From JBLNBU01 sp050260215 (GTDB lineage Bacteria; Pseudomonadota; Alphaproteobacteria; Rhodospirillales; Magnetospirillaceae), in the NCBI GenBank assembly GCA_050260215.1, contig JBLNBU010000184.1:1-51699 (forward strand): 51,699 nt of DNA, given 5' to 3'. Position numbers and translations under genes: made by a program. The notes under the pieces were generated by a model that saw only the letters and a list, made by a program, of their open reading frames with translations, did not search any database and had not been told where the DNA came from. Each line of letters opens with the position of its first letter. Position 1 is the stretch's first letter. This document shows positions 18,083 to 25,504 of the stretch, piece by piece.

Positions 18083-18136
18083 GCCCTTCGGCACACTGGT
18101 GCATATCCGCAACAGTGTGACTCAAAAGACTCTCAT

Positions 18137-18169
18137 CGGCCGCCGGTATGGGTTCCCAACCGGCGGCCG
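18137..18169. terminator. Strong hairpin downstream of aacS
   Basis: CGGCCGCCGGT pairs with ACCGGCGGCCG, with an inner TGGG/CCCA stem. It is about 55 bases after the aacS stop, and a weaker CACACTG/CAGTGTG stem lies at 18092-18117. No T run follows, so termination is likely but not certain. Confidence 0.6.
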
Positions 18170-18214
18170 AAAACTATATGTAGTGCCCCGGTTACTCCCA
18201 TTCGCAATTCGGGC

Positions 18215-18787
18215 ATGAAGTACGTCGGTCTGATCCTTGGAGCGGTCCTGGTGCTGGCGGCGCCGGCAGGAGCCGCGGAAGTGAAGCAGGAACGCCCCCG
18301 CCTGGTCCTGGGCAGCAGCGACGTTTCCGGCGGCGAGCAGCGCTCGCCCGTCTTCGCCAAGGGCGCCTTCAGCGCCGGCGCGGTGTCCGACGGCGGCGCC
18401 CAGCGCGCCGACCGGCTGGCCCTGGGCGGCTACGTGGCCTACGACCTCGACCAGACCCGGCTGAGTTCATCGCTGCGCGGCGACGGCGGCGGCGTGTCGG
18501 CCGACCTGGCGGCCAGCTATCCCGACAGCGTGCTGGGGCTCGACGGCACCAGCCGGCTGCGCCTGGGCGCCGAGCTCAACCAGCCGCACAGCTTCAGCCT
18601 GAACCCGGCCCAGTCCGGCGGCCAGGGGTTCGCCGGCAATGGTCCGGCCACCGACTTGTCGGTGTCCTTGAGCTGGAGCCACTTCTTCACCTCGAACCTG
18701 TCGCTGGGCGGCGTCGCCGCCGCCACCCGCCCCGAGGGCGAAACCGCCGGCTTCGTGCTGGGCGCCGGCGTCGGCTACAAGTTCTGA
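18215..18787 (+). CDS. Predicted small outer-membrane beta-barrel protein
   Basis: 190 residues, unrecognised family. A Sec signal peptide (residues 1-20, MKYVGLILGAVLVLAAPAGA) is followed by alternating Gly-rich strands such as RLALGGYVAYDL, LRLGAELN and LSVSLSWSHFF. The protein ends LGAGVGYKF with a C-terminal Phe, the typical BAM recognition signal, so an 8-strand-type barrel is plausible. It lies between the acetoacetate-CoA ligase and phasin genes but has no own PhaR-like palindrome. Function is unknown. Confidence 0.75.
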   Translation: MKYVGLILGAVLVLAAPAGAAEVKQERPRLVLGSSDVSGGEQRSPVFAKGAFSAGAVSDGGAQRADRLALGGYVAYDLDQTRLSSSLRGDGGGVSADLAASYPDSVLGLDGTSRLRLGAELNQPHSFSLNPAQSGGQGFAGNGPATDLSVSLSWSHFFTSNLSLGGVAAATRPEGETAGFVLGAGVGYKF

Positions 18788-18842
18788 TCCCATCCCCGAC
18801 CGGGCGTTGATCTGGCGCCGCCGCTGTGCGCCGCAGCATTTT

Positions 18843-18857
18843 TTGTGCACCGCACAA
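18843..18857. promoter_or_regulatory. Candidate PhaR operator 1 upstream of phasin
   Basis: Palindrome TTGTGC-ACC-GCACAA, extended by T and A runs to symmetric arms at 18840-18860. It lies seven bases upstream of the putative -35 box. Confidence 0.65.
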
Positions 18858-18864
18858 AAAGCGC

Positions 18865-18892
18865 TTGCATCCGCGTCGCGATCCGCTATTCT
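18865..18892 (+). promoter_or_regulatory. Putative phasin promoter
   Basis: TTGCAT (18865-18870), 16-base spacer, TATTCT (18887-18892): a reasonable sigma-70-type promoter. The predicted start near 18899 falls at the left edge of operator 2, so a bound repressor would block initiation. Confidence 0.55.
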
Positions 18893-18899
18893 ACCCTCA

Positions 18900-18914
18900 T
18901 GTTGCACCGCACAA
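18900..18914. promoter_or_regulatory. Candidate PhaR operator 2 at the phasin transcription start
   Basis: TGTTGC-ACC-GCACAA, with one exact half-site and one imperfect half-site of the same palindrome as at 16099 and 18843. It overlaps the predicted transcription start of the phasin gene. Confidence 0.55.
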
Positions 18915-18955
18915 TCGCCCCTGGGGCGGTTGGCCCAAAGGACAGGATCAGGACC

Positions 18956-19309
18956 ATGAAGATCGAAGGCTTCGACAAGTTCATCTCTCTCGGCAAGGAC
19001 AACGTCGAGGCGTTCGCCAAGAGCAGCGCCGCGGCCGTCAAGGGCTTCGAGGAGATCACCAAGCACTCCCAGGCTCTGGTCGCCAAGCAGGCCGAGAAGA
19101 ACGACGCCACCATCAAGGCGCTGATGTCGATCAAGACCCCGGCCGAGTTCGCCGACCTGCAGGGCAAGCTGGCCCGCGAGGCGATCGAGACCACCATCGC
19201 CGAGGGCCGCAAGTTCGCCGAGCTGACCACCAGCGTGTTCACCGCCGCACTCGAACCCCTGAATGCGCGCTTCGCCGCCTTCCAGGCGCTGACCAAGACC
19301 GCCGCTTGA
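18956..19309 (+). CDS. phaP: Phasin, polyhydroxybutyrate granule surface protein
   Basis: 117-residue, mainly helical protein with the short phasin layout: MKIEGFDKFISLGKDNVEAFAKSS, then KGFEEITKHSQALV, then TPAEFADLQGKLAREAIE and a C-terminal amphipathic helix. Phasins coat storage granules and control their number and size. The N-terminal FDKF and the central TPAEFADLQ segment are typical of the alphaproteobacterial phasin family. The start at 18956 gives the usual family N-terminus; the frame continues upstream but there runs through the operator and promoter. Two palindromes flank the promoter, consistent with release of a repressor (PhaR) when nascent polymer appears. Confidence 0.92.
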   Translation: MKIEGFDKFISLGKDNVEAFAKSSAAAVKGFEEITKHSQALVAKQAEKNDATIKALMSIKTPAEFADLQGKLAREAIETTIAEGRKFAELTTSVFTAALEPLNARFAAFQALTKTAA

Positions 19310-19332
19310 TCCAGCGTTAAATCCGAGTGCGC

Positions 19333-19363
19333 GGGCCCCGGTCCCTCCTCCCGACCGGGGCCC
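19333..19363. terminator. GC-rich hairpin after phaP
   Basis: Stem GGGCCCCGGTC / GACCGGGGCCC with a nine-base loop, 23 bases after the phasin stop. No T run follows, so it more likely stabilises the 3' end of an abundant mRNA than terminates alone. Confidence 0.6.
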
Positions 19364-19445
19364 ACCCCTAAGCCCCCGTCGGGTGCACGGAAGCTCCCCT
19401 CCCCTCCCTTCTTGCTTCCGCGATCCAGCCCGACGGCGGGTTTCC

Positions 19446-19480
19446 AGCCCCGGCCCAACCCCCTTGGGCCGGGGCTTTTT
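19446..19480 (+). terminator. Rho-independent terminator downstream of phaP
   Basis: Thirteen-base stem AGCCCCGGCCCAA / TTGGGCCGGGGCT, loop of five C, then a run of T (19476-19480). It separates the phasin transcript from the ubiTUV genes. Confidence 0.9.
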
Positions 19481-19565
19481 ATGTGCGCATTGCTTGACGG
19501 CGGCCGATCAGGCCGGCTATGACGCATGCGGAATCCAAATCCCATCTTTCGGGGAGCCCGCACAC

Positions 19566-20237
19566 ATGAGGCACGCCCAGGCCAGGCCGATGACGCCGCC
19601 GCTGACCCCGGTGCTGCTGCTGGGGCTGGCGCTCAGGCCGATCCGGCCGTCGCTGCTGCAGCCGGCGTTCGACGCCATGCTGAAGGTGGTGCGCCGCCGG
19701 CACCCCGACATCCTCGAACGCATGGCCGACTGGGGCGACCGGGTGGTGTGCATCGACCCCGTCGACCTGCCCTTCGTCATCCTGCTCGAACCCCATCCCG
19801 ACGATCCGCGCCTGACCGTGCGCCGCGAGGTCGACCCGGCCGAGGTCTCGGCCACCATCCGCGGCCCGCTCGAGATGCTGGTCGCCCTGGCCGAGGGCAA
19901 GGTCGACGGCGACGCGCTGTTCTTCTCGCGCCAGCTGGTGATCGAGGGCGACACCGAGGTGGTGGTGGCGCTGCGCAATGCCATCGACGGCGCCGGCATC
20001 GACCTGATCGACGACCTCGCCTCGGCCCTGGGCCCGTTCGGCCGGCCGGCACGGACCATGCTGGGCGCCGCCGCCGGGCTGGTCGGCCGCATGCGCCAGG
20101 ACCTGGAAACCGTGCGCTCGGCCCTGCTGGCCCCGGCGCTCAAGGATGCCGACGCCCAGGCCGCCCGCATCACCCACCTGGAAGCCGAACTCAAGCAGCT
20201 GCGCCGCGGCCAGCGACGCGCCGGGGCGGTCTCGTGA
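19566..20237 (+). CDS. ubiT: SCP2-domain protein UbiT, ubiquinone synthesis accessory factor
   Basis: 223 residues. An SCP2-like lipid-binding domain at about residues 30-150 (ILERMADWGDRVVCIDP, then FVILLEP and SRQLVIEGDTEVVVALRNAID) matches the YhbT/UbiT family, which binds prenylated intermediates during oxygen-independent ubiquinone synthesis. A C-terminal ~60-residue helical extension makes it longer than the ~174-residue E. coli protein. ATG 19566 is chosen: GGGGAG lies nine bases upstream and the frame further up runs through the phasin terminator. The next gene starts inside its stop codon (GTGA), and UbiU and UbiV, its known partners, follow. Confidence 0.9.
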   Translation: MRHAQARPMTPPLTPVLLLGLALRPIRPSLLQPAFDAMLKVVRRRHPDILERMADWGDRVVCIDPVDLPFVILLEPHPDDPRLTVRREVDPAEVSATIRGPLEMLVALAEGKVDGDALFFSRQLVIEGDTEVVVALRNAIDGAGIDLIDDLASALGPFGRPARTMLGAAAGLVGRMRQDLETVRSALLAPALKDADAQAARITHLEAELKQLRRGQRRAGAVS

Positions 20238-21232
20238 GCGATCTCGTCCGTCCCGAACTGGTCTGCCCCGCCGGCACCCCGGCCGCGCTGAAAAGCGCCA
20301 TCGACGCCGGCGCCGACTGCGTCTATGTCGGCTTCCGCGACGAGACCAACGCCCGCAATTTCCCCGGCCTGAACTTCAACCGCAAGGAGCTGGGAGAAGG
20401 CATCGCCTATGCCCACGCCCATGGCGGCAAGGTGCTGGTGGCGATCAACACCTTCCCCAAGGCGGGCGAGCCGGCCCTGTGGCACAAGGCGGTCGACGAC
20501 GCCGCCCAACTGGGCGCCGACGCGGTGATCCTGGCCGACATCGGCCTGATCGACTATGCGGCGCGCACCCACCCCGAGCTGCGCCTGCACCTGTCGGTCC
20601 AGGCCGCCGCCTCCAACCCCGAGGCCATCCGCTTCTACGCCGAGCGGTTCGGAGTTCGTCGCGTGGTGCTGCCCCGCGTGCTGACCGTCCAGGAAATCGC
20701 CGCGCTGAACGAGCGCATCCGCCCCGTCGAGACCGAGGTGTTCGTGTTCGGCGGTCTGTGCGTCATGGCCGAGGGCCGCTGCGCGCTGTCGTCCTATGCC
20801 ACCGGCCAGTCGCCCAACATGAACGGGGTGTGCAGCCCGGCCGCGCATGTGCGCTACGTCGAGGGCCACGACGGCATCACCTCGGAGCTGGGCGGCTTCA
20901 CCATCAACAAGTTCGGCCGCAACGAGCCGGCCGGCTATCCCACCTTGTGCAAGGGCCGCTTCATCGCCCAGGGCAAGGCCAGCTACCTGTTCGAGGAGCC
21001 GACCAGCCTCAACACCCTGGCCATCCTGCCTGACCTGATCAAGGCGGGCGTGACCGCCTTCAAGATCGAGGGCCGCCAGCGCGGCCGCGCCTATGTGGCC
21101 GCGGTGGTCGACGCCTTCCGCAAGGGCGTCGACGCGGTCATGGCCGGCCAGTCCCTGCCCGACATCGACCTCGACCGCATCACCGAGGGCGGCCGGCAGA
21201 CCACCGGCGCCTACGAGAGGGCCTGGCGTTGA
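20234..21232 (+). CDS. ubiU: UbiU, iron-sulfur U32-family protein for O2-independent ubiquinone hydroxylation
   Basis: 332-residue peptidase U32 family protein. In E. coli UbiU and UbiV form a complex, each with a [4Fe-4S] cluster, that hydroxylates the ubiquinone ring without oxygen. The four cluster ligands are visible as Cys176, Cys183, Cys200 and Cys239 (GGLCVMAEGRC, NMNGVCSP, YPTLCKGRF); the spacings 7, 17 and 39 equal those I recall for E. coli UbiU. It starts with GTG at 20234, overlapping the ubiT stop, and its own stop overlaps the TTG start of ubiV, so all three are translationally coupled. Confidence 0.95.
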   Translation: MSDLVRPELVCPAGTPAALKSAIDAGADCVYVGFRDETNARNFPGLNFNRKELGEGIAYAHAHGGKVLVAINTFPKAGEPALWHKAVDDAAQLGADAVILADIGLIDYAARTHPELRLHLSVQAAASNPEAIRFYAERFGVRRVVLPRVLTVQEIAALNERIRPVETEVFVFGGLCVMAEGRCALSSYATGQSPNMNGVCSPAAHVRYVEGHDGITSELGGFTINKFGRNEPAGYPTLCKGRFIAQGKASYLFEEPTSLNTLAILPDLIKAGVTAFKIEGRQRGRAYVAAVVDAFRKGVDAVMAGQSLPDIDLDRITEGGRQTTGAYERAWR

Positions 21233-22152
21233 CCAAGAAGAAGAAGGCGCAAGCCGCGGCCGGGCTGACCCTGGGGCCGGTGCTGTTCAACTGGGCGCCC
21301 GAGCGCATGCGCGACTTCTATTTCCGCATCGCCGACGAGGCCTGCGTCGACACCGTCTGCGTCGGCGAGGTGGTGTGCTCGAAGCGCACGCCGTTCTTCG
21401 CCCCCTTCCTGCCCGAGGTGATCGAGCGCCTGGCTGGGGCCGGCAAGGAAGTGGTGCTGTCCAGCCTGGCGCTGATCATGTCCGAGCGCGAGATCGAGGC
21501 GGCGCGCGAACTGGCCGCCATGCCCGGCGTCCTGGTCGAGGCCAACGACGTCTCGGTCGCCGCCCTCTTGGGTGGACGGCCCTTCGTGGTCGGCCCCATG
21601 GTCAACGTCTACAACGAGGGCACGCTGGCCTATCTCGAAGCCATGGGCGCCACCCGCGTCTGCCTGCCCGCCGAACTGTCGACCGAGGTCATCGGCCGGC
21701 TGGCCGCAGCCGCCAAGTCCGAGGTCGAGGTCCAGGTGTTCGGCCGCCTGCCGCTGGCCATCTCGGCGCGCTGCTATGCGGCGCGCGCCCGCAACCTGGC
21801 CAAGGACGGCTGCCAGTACGTCTGCGCCGACGACCCCGACGGCATGGCCGTCGAGACCCTGGACGAGGATCCCTTCCTGGCGGTCAACGGCACCCAGACC
21901 ATGTCGTACCACTACATGGACGGCATCTCCGACCTGGCTGCCCTGCGCGCGCTGGGGGTGAACCGCTTCCGCCTGTGGCCCCAGCAGTCCGACATGGTGG
22001 CGGTGGCCGCGCTGTTCCGCGCCGTGCTCGACGGCACCGTGGCGACGGCGGAGGCCGAGGATCGCCTGGCCGGATTATGCCCCGGCGCCGAGTTCGCCAA
22101 CGGGTATCTGCACGGCCAGGCCGGGCATACTTTTTTCGACGGCGAAGACTGA
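21229..22152 (+). CDS. ubiV: UbiV, iron-sulfur U32-family partner of UbiU
   Basis: 307 residues, second U32-type subunit of the anaerobic ubiquinone hydroxylation complex. Cluster ligands are Cys50 (in GEVVCSKR) plus Cys182, Cys195 and Cys199 (RCYAARARNLAKDGCQYVC), giving the C-x12-C-x3-C spacing known for UbiV. The start is TTG at 21229 within the overlap TTGA; the first ~12 residues are Lys/Ala rich, and the conserved fold starts at LTLGPVLFNW. An AT-poor 102-base gap with no clear terminator separates it from the next gene. Confidence 0.95.
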   Translation: MTKKKKAQAAAGLTLGPVLFNWAPERMRDFYFRIADEACVDTVCVGEVVCSKRTPFFAPFLPEVIERLAGAGKEVVLSSLALIMSEREIEAARELAAMPGVLVEANDVSVAALLGGRPFVVGPMVNVYNEGTLAYLEAMGATRVCLPAELSTEVIGRLAAAAKSEVEVQVFGRLPLAISARCYAARARNLAKDGCQYVCADDPDGMAVETLDEDPFLAVNGTQTMSYHYMDGISDLAALRALGVNRFRLWPQQSDMVAVAALFRAVLDGTVATAEAEDRLAGLCPGAEFANGYLHGQAGHTFFDGED

Positions 22153-22254
22153 CGCCGGTTCTACCCTGCCGGTCGGTGCTGGCTCTTGTTCGCGCCAGCA
22201 CAGCGCGGCATACTCGCGTCGGGACAACGCCGGCTGGGGTAGCACAGGGACGGT

Positions 22255-23256
22255 ATGGCAGCTGACAAGAAGAAGGACGAACTGGAAGACGTCGTCTCGT
22301 TCGAGCACAAGTTCTTCTCGTCCTTTGAAGACCTCTATTTCCGCTTCAGCGACACCGGCGAGCCGGTGGCGGTGATCAAGCTCGCCAACAACGACGCGGT
22401 GCTGTCCTTCGACGGCATCAAGCGCGAGTTCATGCTGGCCGAGGACAACCACGACGCCAAGATGCTCGACCGCGTCGCCGAGGGGCTGCAGTTCGTCCGC
22501 GGCCTGCGCGCCGGCGACCCGCTGCCCAAGGAGATCCTGACCCGCGAGGCGTCGTGGGAGCCGGGCGACCGCCATTTCCGCATCGCCTACCAGCGCCTGA
22601 CCATGCAGTTGGTGACCTGGCTGACCGGCAACGAGCACATCATCACCTCGGCCGAGGAACTGGCGCAGATCGCCGAGGACCCGCAGGTCAAGAAGAACGT
22701 CAACCTCGCCTTCGCCGAAGCGGCCGAGGAAATCGGCCTGGGTCGCGAGAACCGCGAGGAGGTGGTGCGCTATATCGAGACGCTCGCCAAGGAGCTCGCC
22801 TATATCGAGGCCGAGCGCGACATCTTCGCCGAGATCGTCAAGATCAACGAGAAGATCTCCGGCCTGCGCCGCATCTACGGCTCGGACAAGGGCATGATCG
22901 AGACCGTCGACCAGGTCGCCCGCCTGTCCCAGCGCGCGCTGAAGGTGCTCAACGAATATTTCGAGCAGGTGGACGCCCAGACCGGCGAAATCCTGGCCAT
23001 GCTGAAGAACATCGACAACCAGATCGGCTATATCCGCCAGGTCCGCGACGAGTTGCACCGCCGCCTGCTGTCGTGGGAGGACAGCATCCACATCTGGAAG
23101 TCGGTGTTCGTGGTGCGCTCGGACGAGAACTCCAACCGCATCCGCGACATCTACCAGTTCCTGGCGCCCCGTTACATGCAGGTCAACGAGTGGGTGCTGA
23201 TCACCAAGCGCGGCGTCGCCAAGTCCAAGCCGCTCGGCGGCCAGATGCGCTGGTAG
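22255..23256 (+). CDS. Conserved helical protein of unknown function, 333 aa
   Basis: No family recognised. The charged N-terminus (MAADKKKDELEDVV) leads to an alpha/beta start at about residues 15-60 (FSSFEDLYFRFSDTGEPVAVIKLANNDAVLSF), then a long helical region; residues about 165-300 carry heptad-like Leu/Ile spacing and many Glu, Lys and Arg, suggesting a coiled coil. A C-terminal FLAPRYMQVNEWVLITKR segment resembles no known motif. No signal peptide, membrane segment or Cys is present. AGGGACGG precedes the ATG closely. Codon use matches neighbours, so it appears native. It follows ubiV on the same strand, but a functional link is unproven. Confidence 0.8.
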   Translation: MAADKKKDELEDVVSFEHKFFSSFEDLYFRFSDTGEPVAVIKLANNDAVLSFDGIKREFMLAEDNHDAKMLDRVAEGLQFVRGLRAGDPLPKEILTREASWEPGDRHFRIAYQRLTMQLVTWLTGNEHIITSAEELAQIAEDPQVKKNVNLAFAEAAEEIGLGRENREEVVRYIETLAKELAYIEAERDIFAEIVKINEKISGLRRIYGSDKGMIETVDQVARLSQRALKVLNEYFEQVDAQTGEILAMLKNIDNQIGYIRQVRDELHRRLLSWEDSIHIWKSVFVVRSDENSNRIRDIYQFLAPRYMQVNEWVLITKRGVAKSKPLGGQMRW

Positions 23257-23284
23257 GTCACAAGGTCCCGGGCGCCACCCATCC

Positions 23285-23704
23285 TCACCCCGCCATGAAC
23301 GCCTCGGCGCGCGCCCGGATCGGTGCGGGCAAAGGGATGGCCTTGCCGGCGGCAAAATCGGTGATGCAGGCGACGTAGCGGGCGCGGAAGTGCTCGGTCC
23401 CGTCCCGGCCGCGGCCGGTGAAGACGTAGGTCAGGCTGGAGGTGCCCAGCTTTTCCAGCCGCACCTCGACCCCCAGTTCCAGGGCCGGCGGCATGGGCGC
23501 CAGGAAGTCGCAGGACACATGCACCATGGGCGAGCCCATGTTGTGCTGACGGTTCATGGTGATCCACTCCGACTTCAGCACCTCGCGGTAGAAGCCTTCC
23601 AGGGCCTCGGTGCAGTAGTCGAACACCCGCGGGGTATACAGGATGCCCGCCGGGTCGCAATCGCCCCACGACACCCGCACCTGGTGGACAAAAACCCCAG
23701 CCAT
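23285..23704 (-). CDS. Acyl-CoA thioesterase, 4-hydroxybenzoyl-CoA thioesterase family
   Basis: 139-residue hotdog-fold protein. The catalytic signature VSWGDCDPAGILYTPRVFDY near the N-terminus carries the Asp of the 4HBT/YbgC subfamily (GDxDxxGxxYxxR-like), and the central VHVSCDFLAPMPPALELGVEV and YVFTGRG segments are the characteristic strands. It hydrolyses an acyl-CoA or aryl-CoA; the substrate is not readable. It converges on the helical protein at 22255 and lies divergent to the methyltransferase, with a 172-base AT-rich gap between. Confidence 0.9.
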   Translation of the reverse strand: MAGVFVHQVRVSWGDCDPAGILYTPRVFDYCTEALEGFYREVLKSEWITMNRQHNMGSPMVHVSCDFLAPMPPALELGVEVRLEKLGTSSLTYVFTGRGRDGTEHFRARYVACITDFAAGKAIPLPAPIRARAEAFMAG

Positions 23705-23876
23705 CGTCGCCTCGCTAATTCGGCATAAGGATGCCGATTATGCCGCGCCGGGCGGGCAAGGCAAGTGCTTGGCCGGGTCGATCATACAATCGGCCACACC
23801 CCGCTCATCTCTAAAAACGAGCATATCTATGTTAAATCGTCTTGCATACGGGGATATTATGACCCAATCATAGTTT

Positions 23877-24929
23877 ATGCACATACATGTTTGCCCCCAT
23901 TGCGCGATGCGTCTTAACGCCGCTCGAAAGGCGCTCACGAAGGGCAACCTATCTCTCTCTCAATCCATGTTCGATCAGATCGTTCTATGCCATCGGGACG
24001 GCCACGGAGCCCCGACCTTGGCGGCGATGGAATATATTGCTCATGGACAGCACATGGCCGCGCTTCGGTATTGCATAGAAGCGCTCAGGCGCGCTCCCGA
24101 CGAGTTGCTCCTGCACAAGCGCTTCCTCGGCGCTGCATTCCATGCCCGCTGCCAACACGGCTTAAATGACCGAAAATTGGCGAATGCACTATGGGAGGCC
24201 TGGGCCCAGGCCTATGCGCCAGCAATGTCAAAGGAAGACGCATCCGAGGATTTCCTGAGACGTCATGCCGACCCGTACATCCGTAACTTCTTTCTGCCGC
24301 TCGCCTCCCCCGATCGAGAAATTAATGAACGGCTGCTCCGCCAACTGGATACTGTCTGCGACGAAGAAGGTGTGCAGAGCCATGAGCATGCGGAGACATA
24401 TGAATCAGTCGACGGCAACCATCTTGTCGTTGCCCTCTTCGAACAGTTCTTGACCACCGCCCTTGCCCCCGAGGACATGGACGGGCTGGAGTTCGGCGTC
24501 GGTACCGGACTGCTTGGCGGCTATCTTAATCCACCACGCCGGCTGGTCGGCCTGGATCTGTCCGCCGACATGCTGAGCCGGGCCGAGGGCAAGGGGTACC
24601 AGGGCCTGCTGCAAGCCGACATAACGGTACCAACCACCTATGGCGCCTTTGATTTCGTCGCTTCCGTGGGAACCATTCTCTACTTTTTTGACCTTCGACC
24701 GGTGCTGCGCAACGCGCTGCTCAACCTGAGGCCGGGAGGCTCATTCGTATTCTCTGTAGTCGCGTGCTCGGACCAAGCCTACAGGATGCAGATTAGCGGT
24801 CTCAAGCGAGCCCATAGCCGGCAATATCTGGAAGATTCGGCCAGAGATGCTGGCTTTTATGTCGCTAACATAGAGGTCGCCAACCAGTTGGGTCCGGGAT
24901 TCAATGTGCATCTGCGCAAGCTGACCTGA
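23877..24929 (+). CDS. TPR-like/class I SAM-dependent methyltransferase
   Basis: 350 residues. The N-terminal ~130 residues are helical with TPR-like pairs (AALRYCIEALRRAPDELLLHKRF). The C-terminal part is a class I methyltransferase: motif I LEFGVGTGLLGG (about residues 203-214), motif II VGLDLSADMLSRA, and FDFVASVGTILYF as the motif IV strand. It resembles predicted TPR-containing methyltransferases; the substrate is unknown. GC content is clearly below neighbours (below 60% by eye) and codons are less G/C-biased, so recent transfer is likely. No Shine-Dalgarno is visible before ATG 23877; a weak promoter TTAAAT-N17-TATTAT at 23832-23860 would give a nearly leaderless mRNA. Later ATG starts (23907, 23967) are possible. 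Confidence 0.75.
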   Translation: MHIHVCPHCAMRLNAARKALTKGNLSLSQSMFDQIVLCHRDGHGAPTLAAMEYIAHGQHMAALRYCIEALRRAPDELLLHKRFLGAAFHARCQHGLNDRKLANALWEAWAQAYAPAMSKEDASEDFLRRHADPYIRNFFLPLASPDREINERLLRQLDTVCDEEGVQSHEHAETYESVDGNHLVVALFEQFLTTALAPEDMDGLEFGVGTGLLGGYLNPPRRLVGLDLSADMLSRAEGKGYQGLLQADITVPTTYGAFDFVASVGTILYFFDLRPVLRNALLNLRPGGSFVFSVVACSDQAYRMQISGLKRAHSRQYLEDSARDAGFYVANIEVANQLGPGFNVHLRKLT

Positions 24930-24964
24930 AAGGTGGCAAGGGGCCTCCCCTCATCGAAGCCATC

Positions 24965-25414
24965 TTAGTTTTCGACCTCGGCGTCCCAGGGAAAGACGAT
25001 CCAGACGTGCTGGTCGACCTCGTCCACATGGGTGTCGACCAGGGGCCGGCCCTCGGGCTTGGCGTACAAGGTGGCGTAGTGGGCCTTGGGCAGCATGGCG
25101 CGCACGGCGCGCGCGGTGGCGCCGGTGTCGACCAGGTCGTCGACCACCAGCCAGCCGGCCCCGTCGCCGTCGATGGCCTTCAGCACCTCGAGCTGGTGGC
25201 GGGTGCCGTCGCCGTAGCTGGACACGCACACGGTATCGACCAGGCGGATGTCGAGCTCGCGGGCCAGCACGGCTGCCGGCACCAGCCCGCCGCGGGCCAC
25301 CGCGACAATGCGGTCGAACGGGCCCTTGGGCGCAAGGCGCGCGGCAAGCGTGCGGGCGTCCTGGTGGATGCGCTCCCAGGTCAGCGGCAGTACGGCGGTG
25401 AAGCTGTCGTCCAT
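24965..25414 (-). CDS. gpt: Xanthine-guanine phosphoribosyltransferase
   Basis: 149-residue purine salvage enzyme adding ribose phosphate from PRPP to xanthine, guanine or hypoxanthine. It matches E. coli Gpt throughout: IVAVARGGLVPAAVLARELDIR, VDTVCVSSYG, the PRPP loop VVDDLVDTGATAR, and AKPEGRPLVDTHV. The C-terminal region ends in FPWDAEVEN, slightly shorter than E. coli. The start is divergent from the gamma-glutamyltransferase gene with 90 bases between, where no clear operator was found. Confidence 0.95.
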   Translation of the reverse strand: MDDSFTAVLPLTWERIHQDARTLAARLAPKGPFDRIVAVARGGLVPAAVLARELDIRLVDTVCVSSYGDGTRHQLEVLKAIDGDGAGWLVVDDLVDTGATARAVRAMLPKAHYATLYAKPEGRPLVDTHVDEVDQHVWIVFPWDAEVEN

Positions 25415-25504
25415 GGCCGAGTATTAGAGGACGACGGCCGGCATTTGCAATCGGGCTCGGGATTTGGCAACAATCGGGCCCGGATCCATCGACCCGAGAG
25501 AGAC

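Noticed and set aside
19490..19520. A possible FNR box upstream of ubiT
   Set aside because: TTGAC and GATCA half-sites are present but the spacing does not fit TTGAT-N4-ATCAA, so no site is claimed even though FNR control would be biologically reasonable.
23643..23873. A 76-codon frame before the methyltransferase
   Set aside because: It starts inside the antisense strand of the thioesterase gene and has no conserved sequence or ribosome site.
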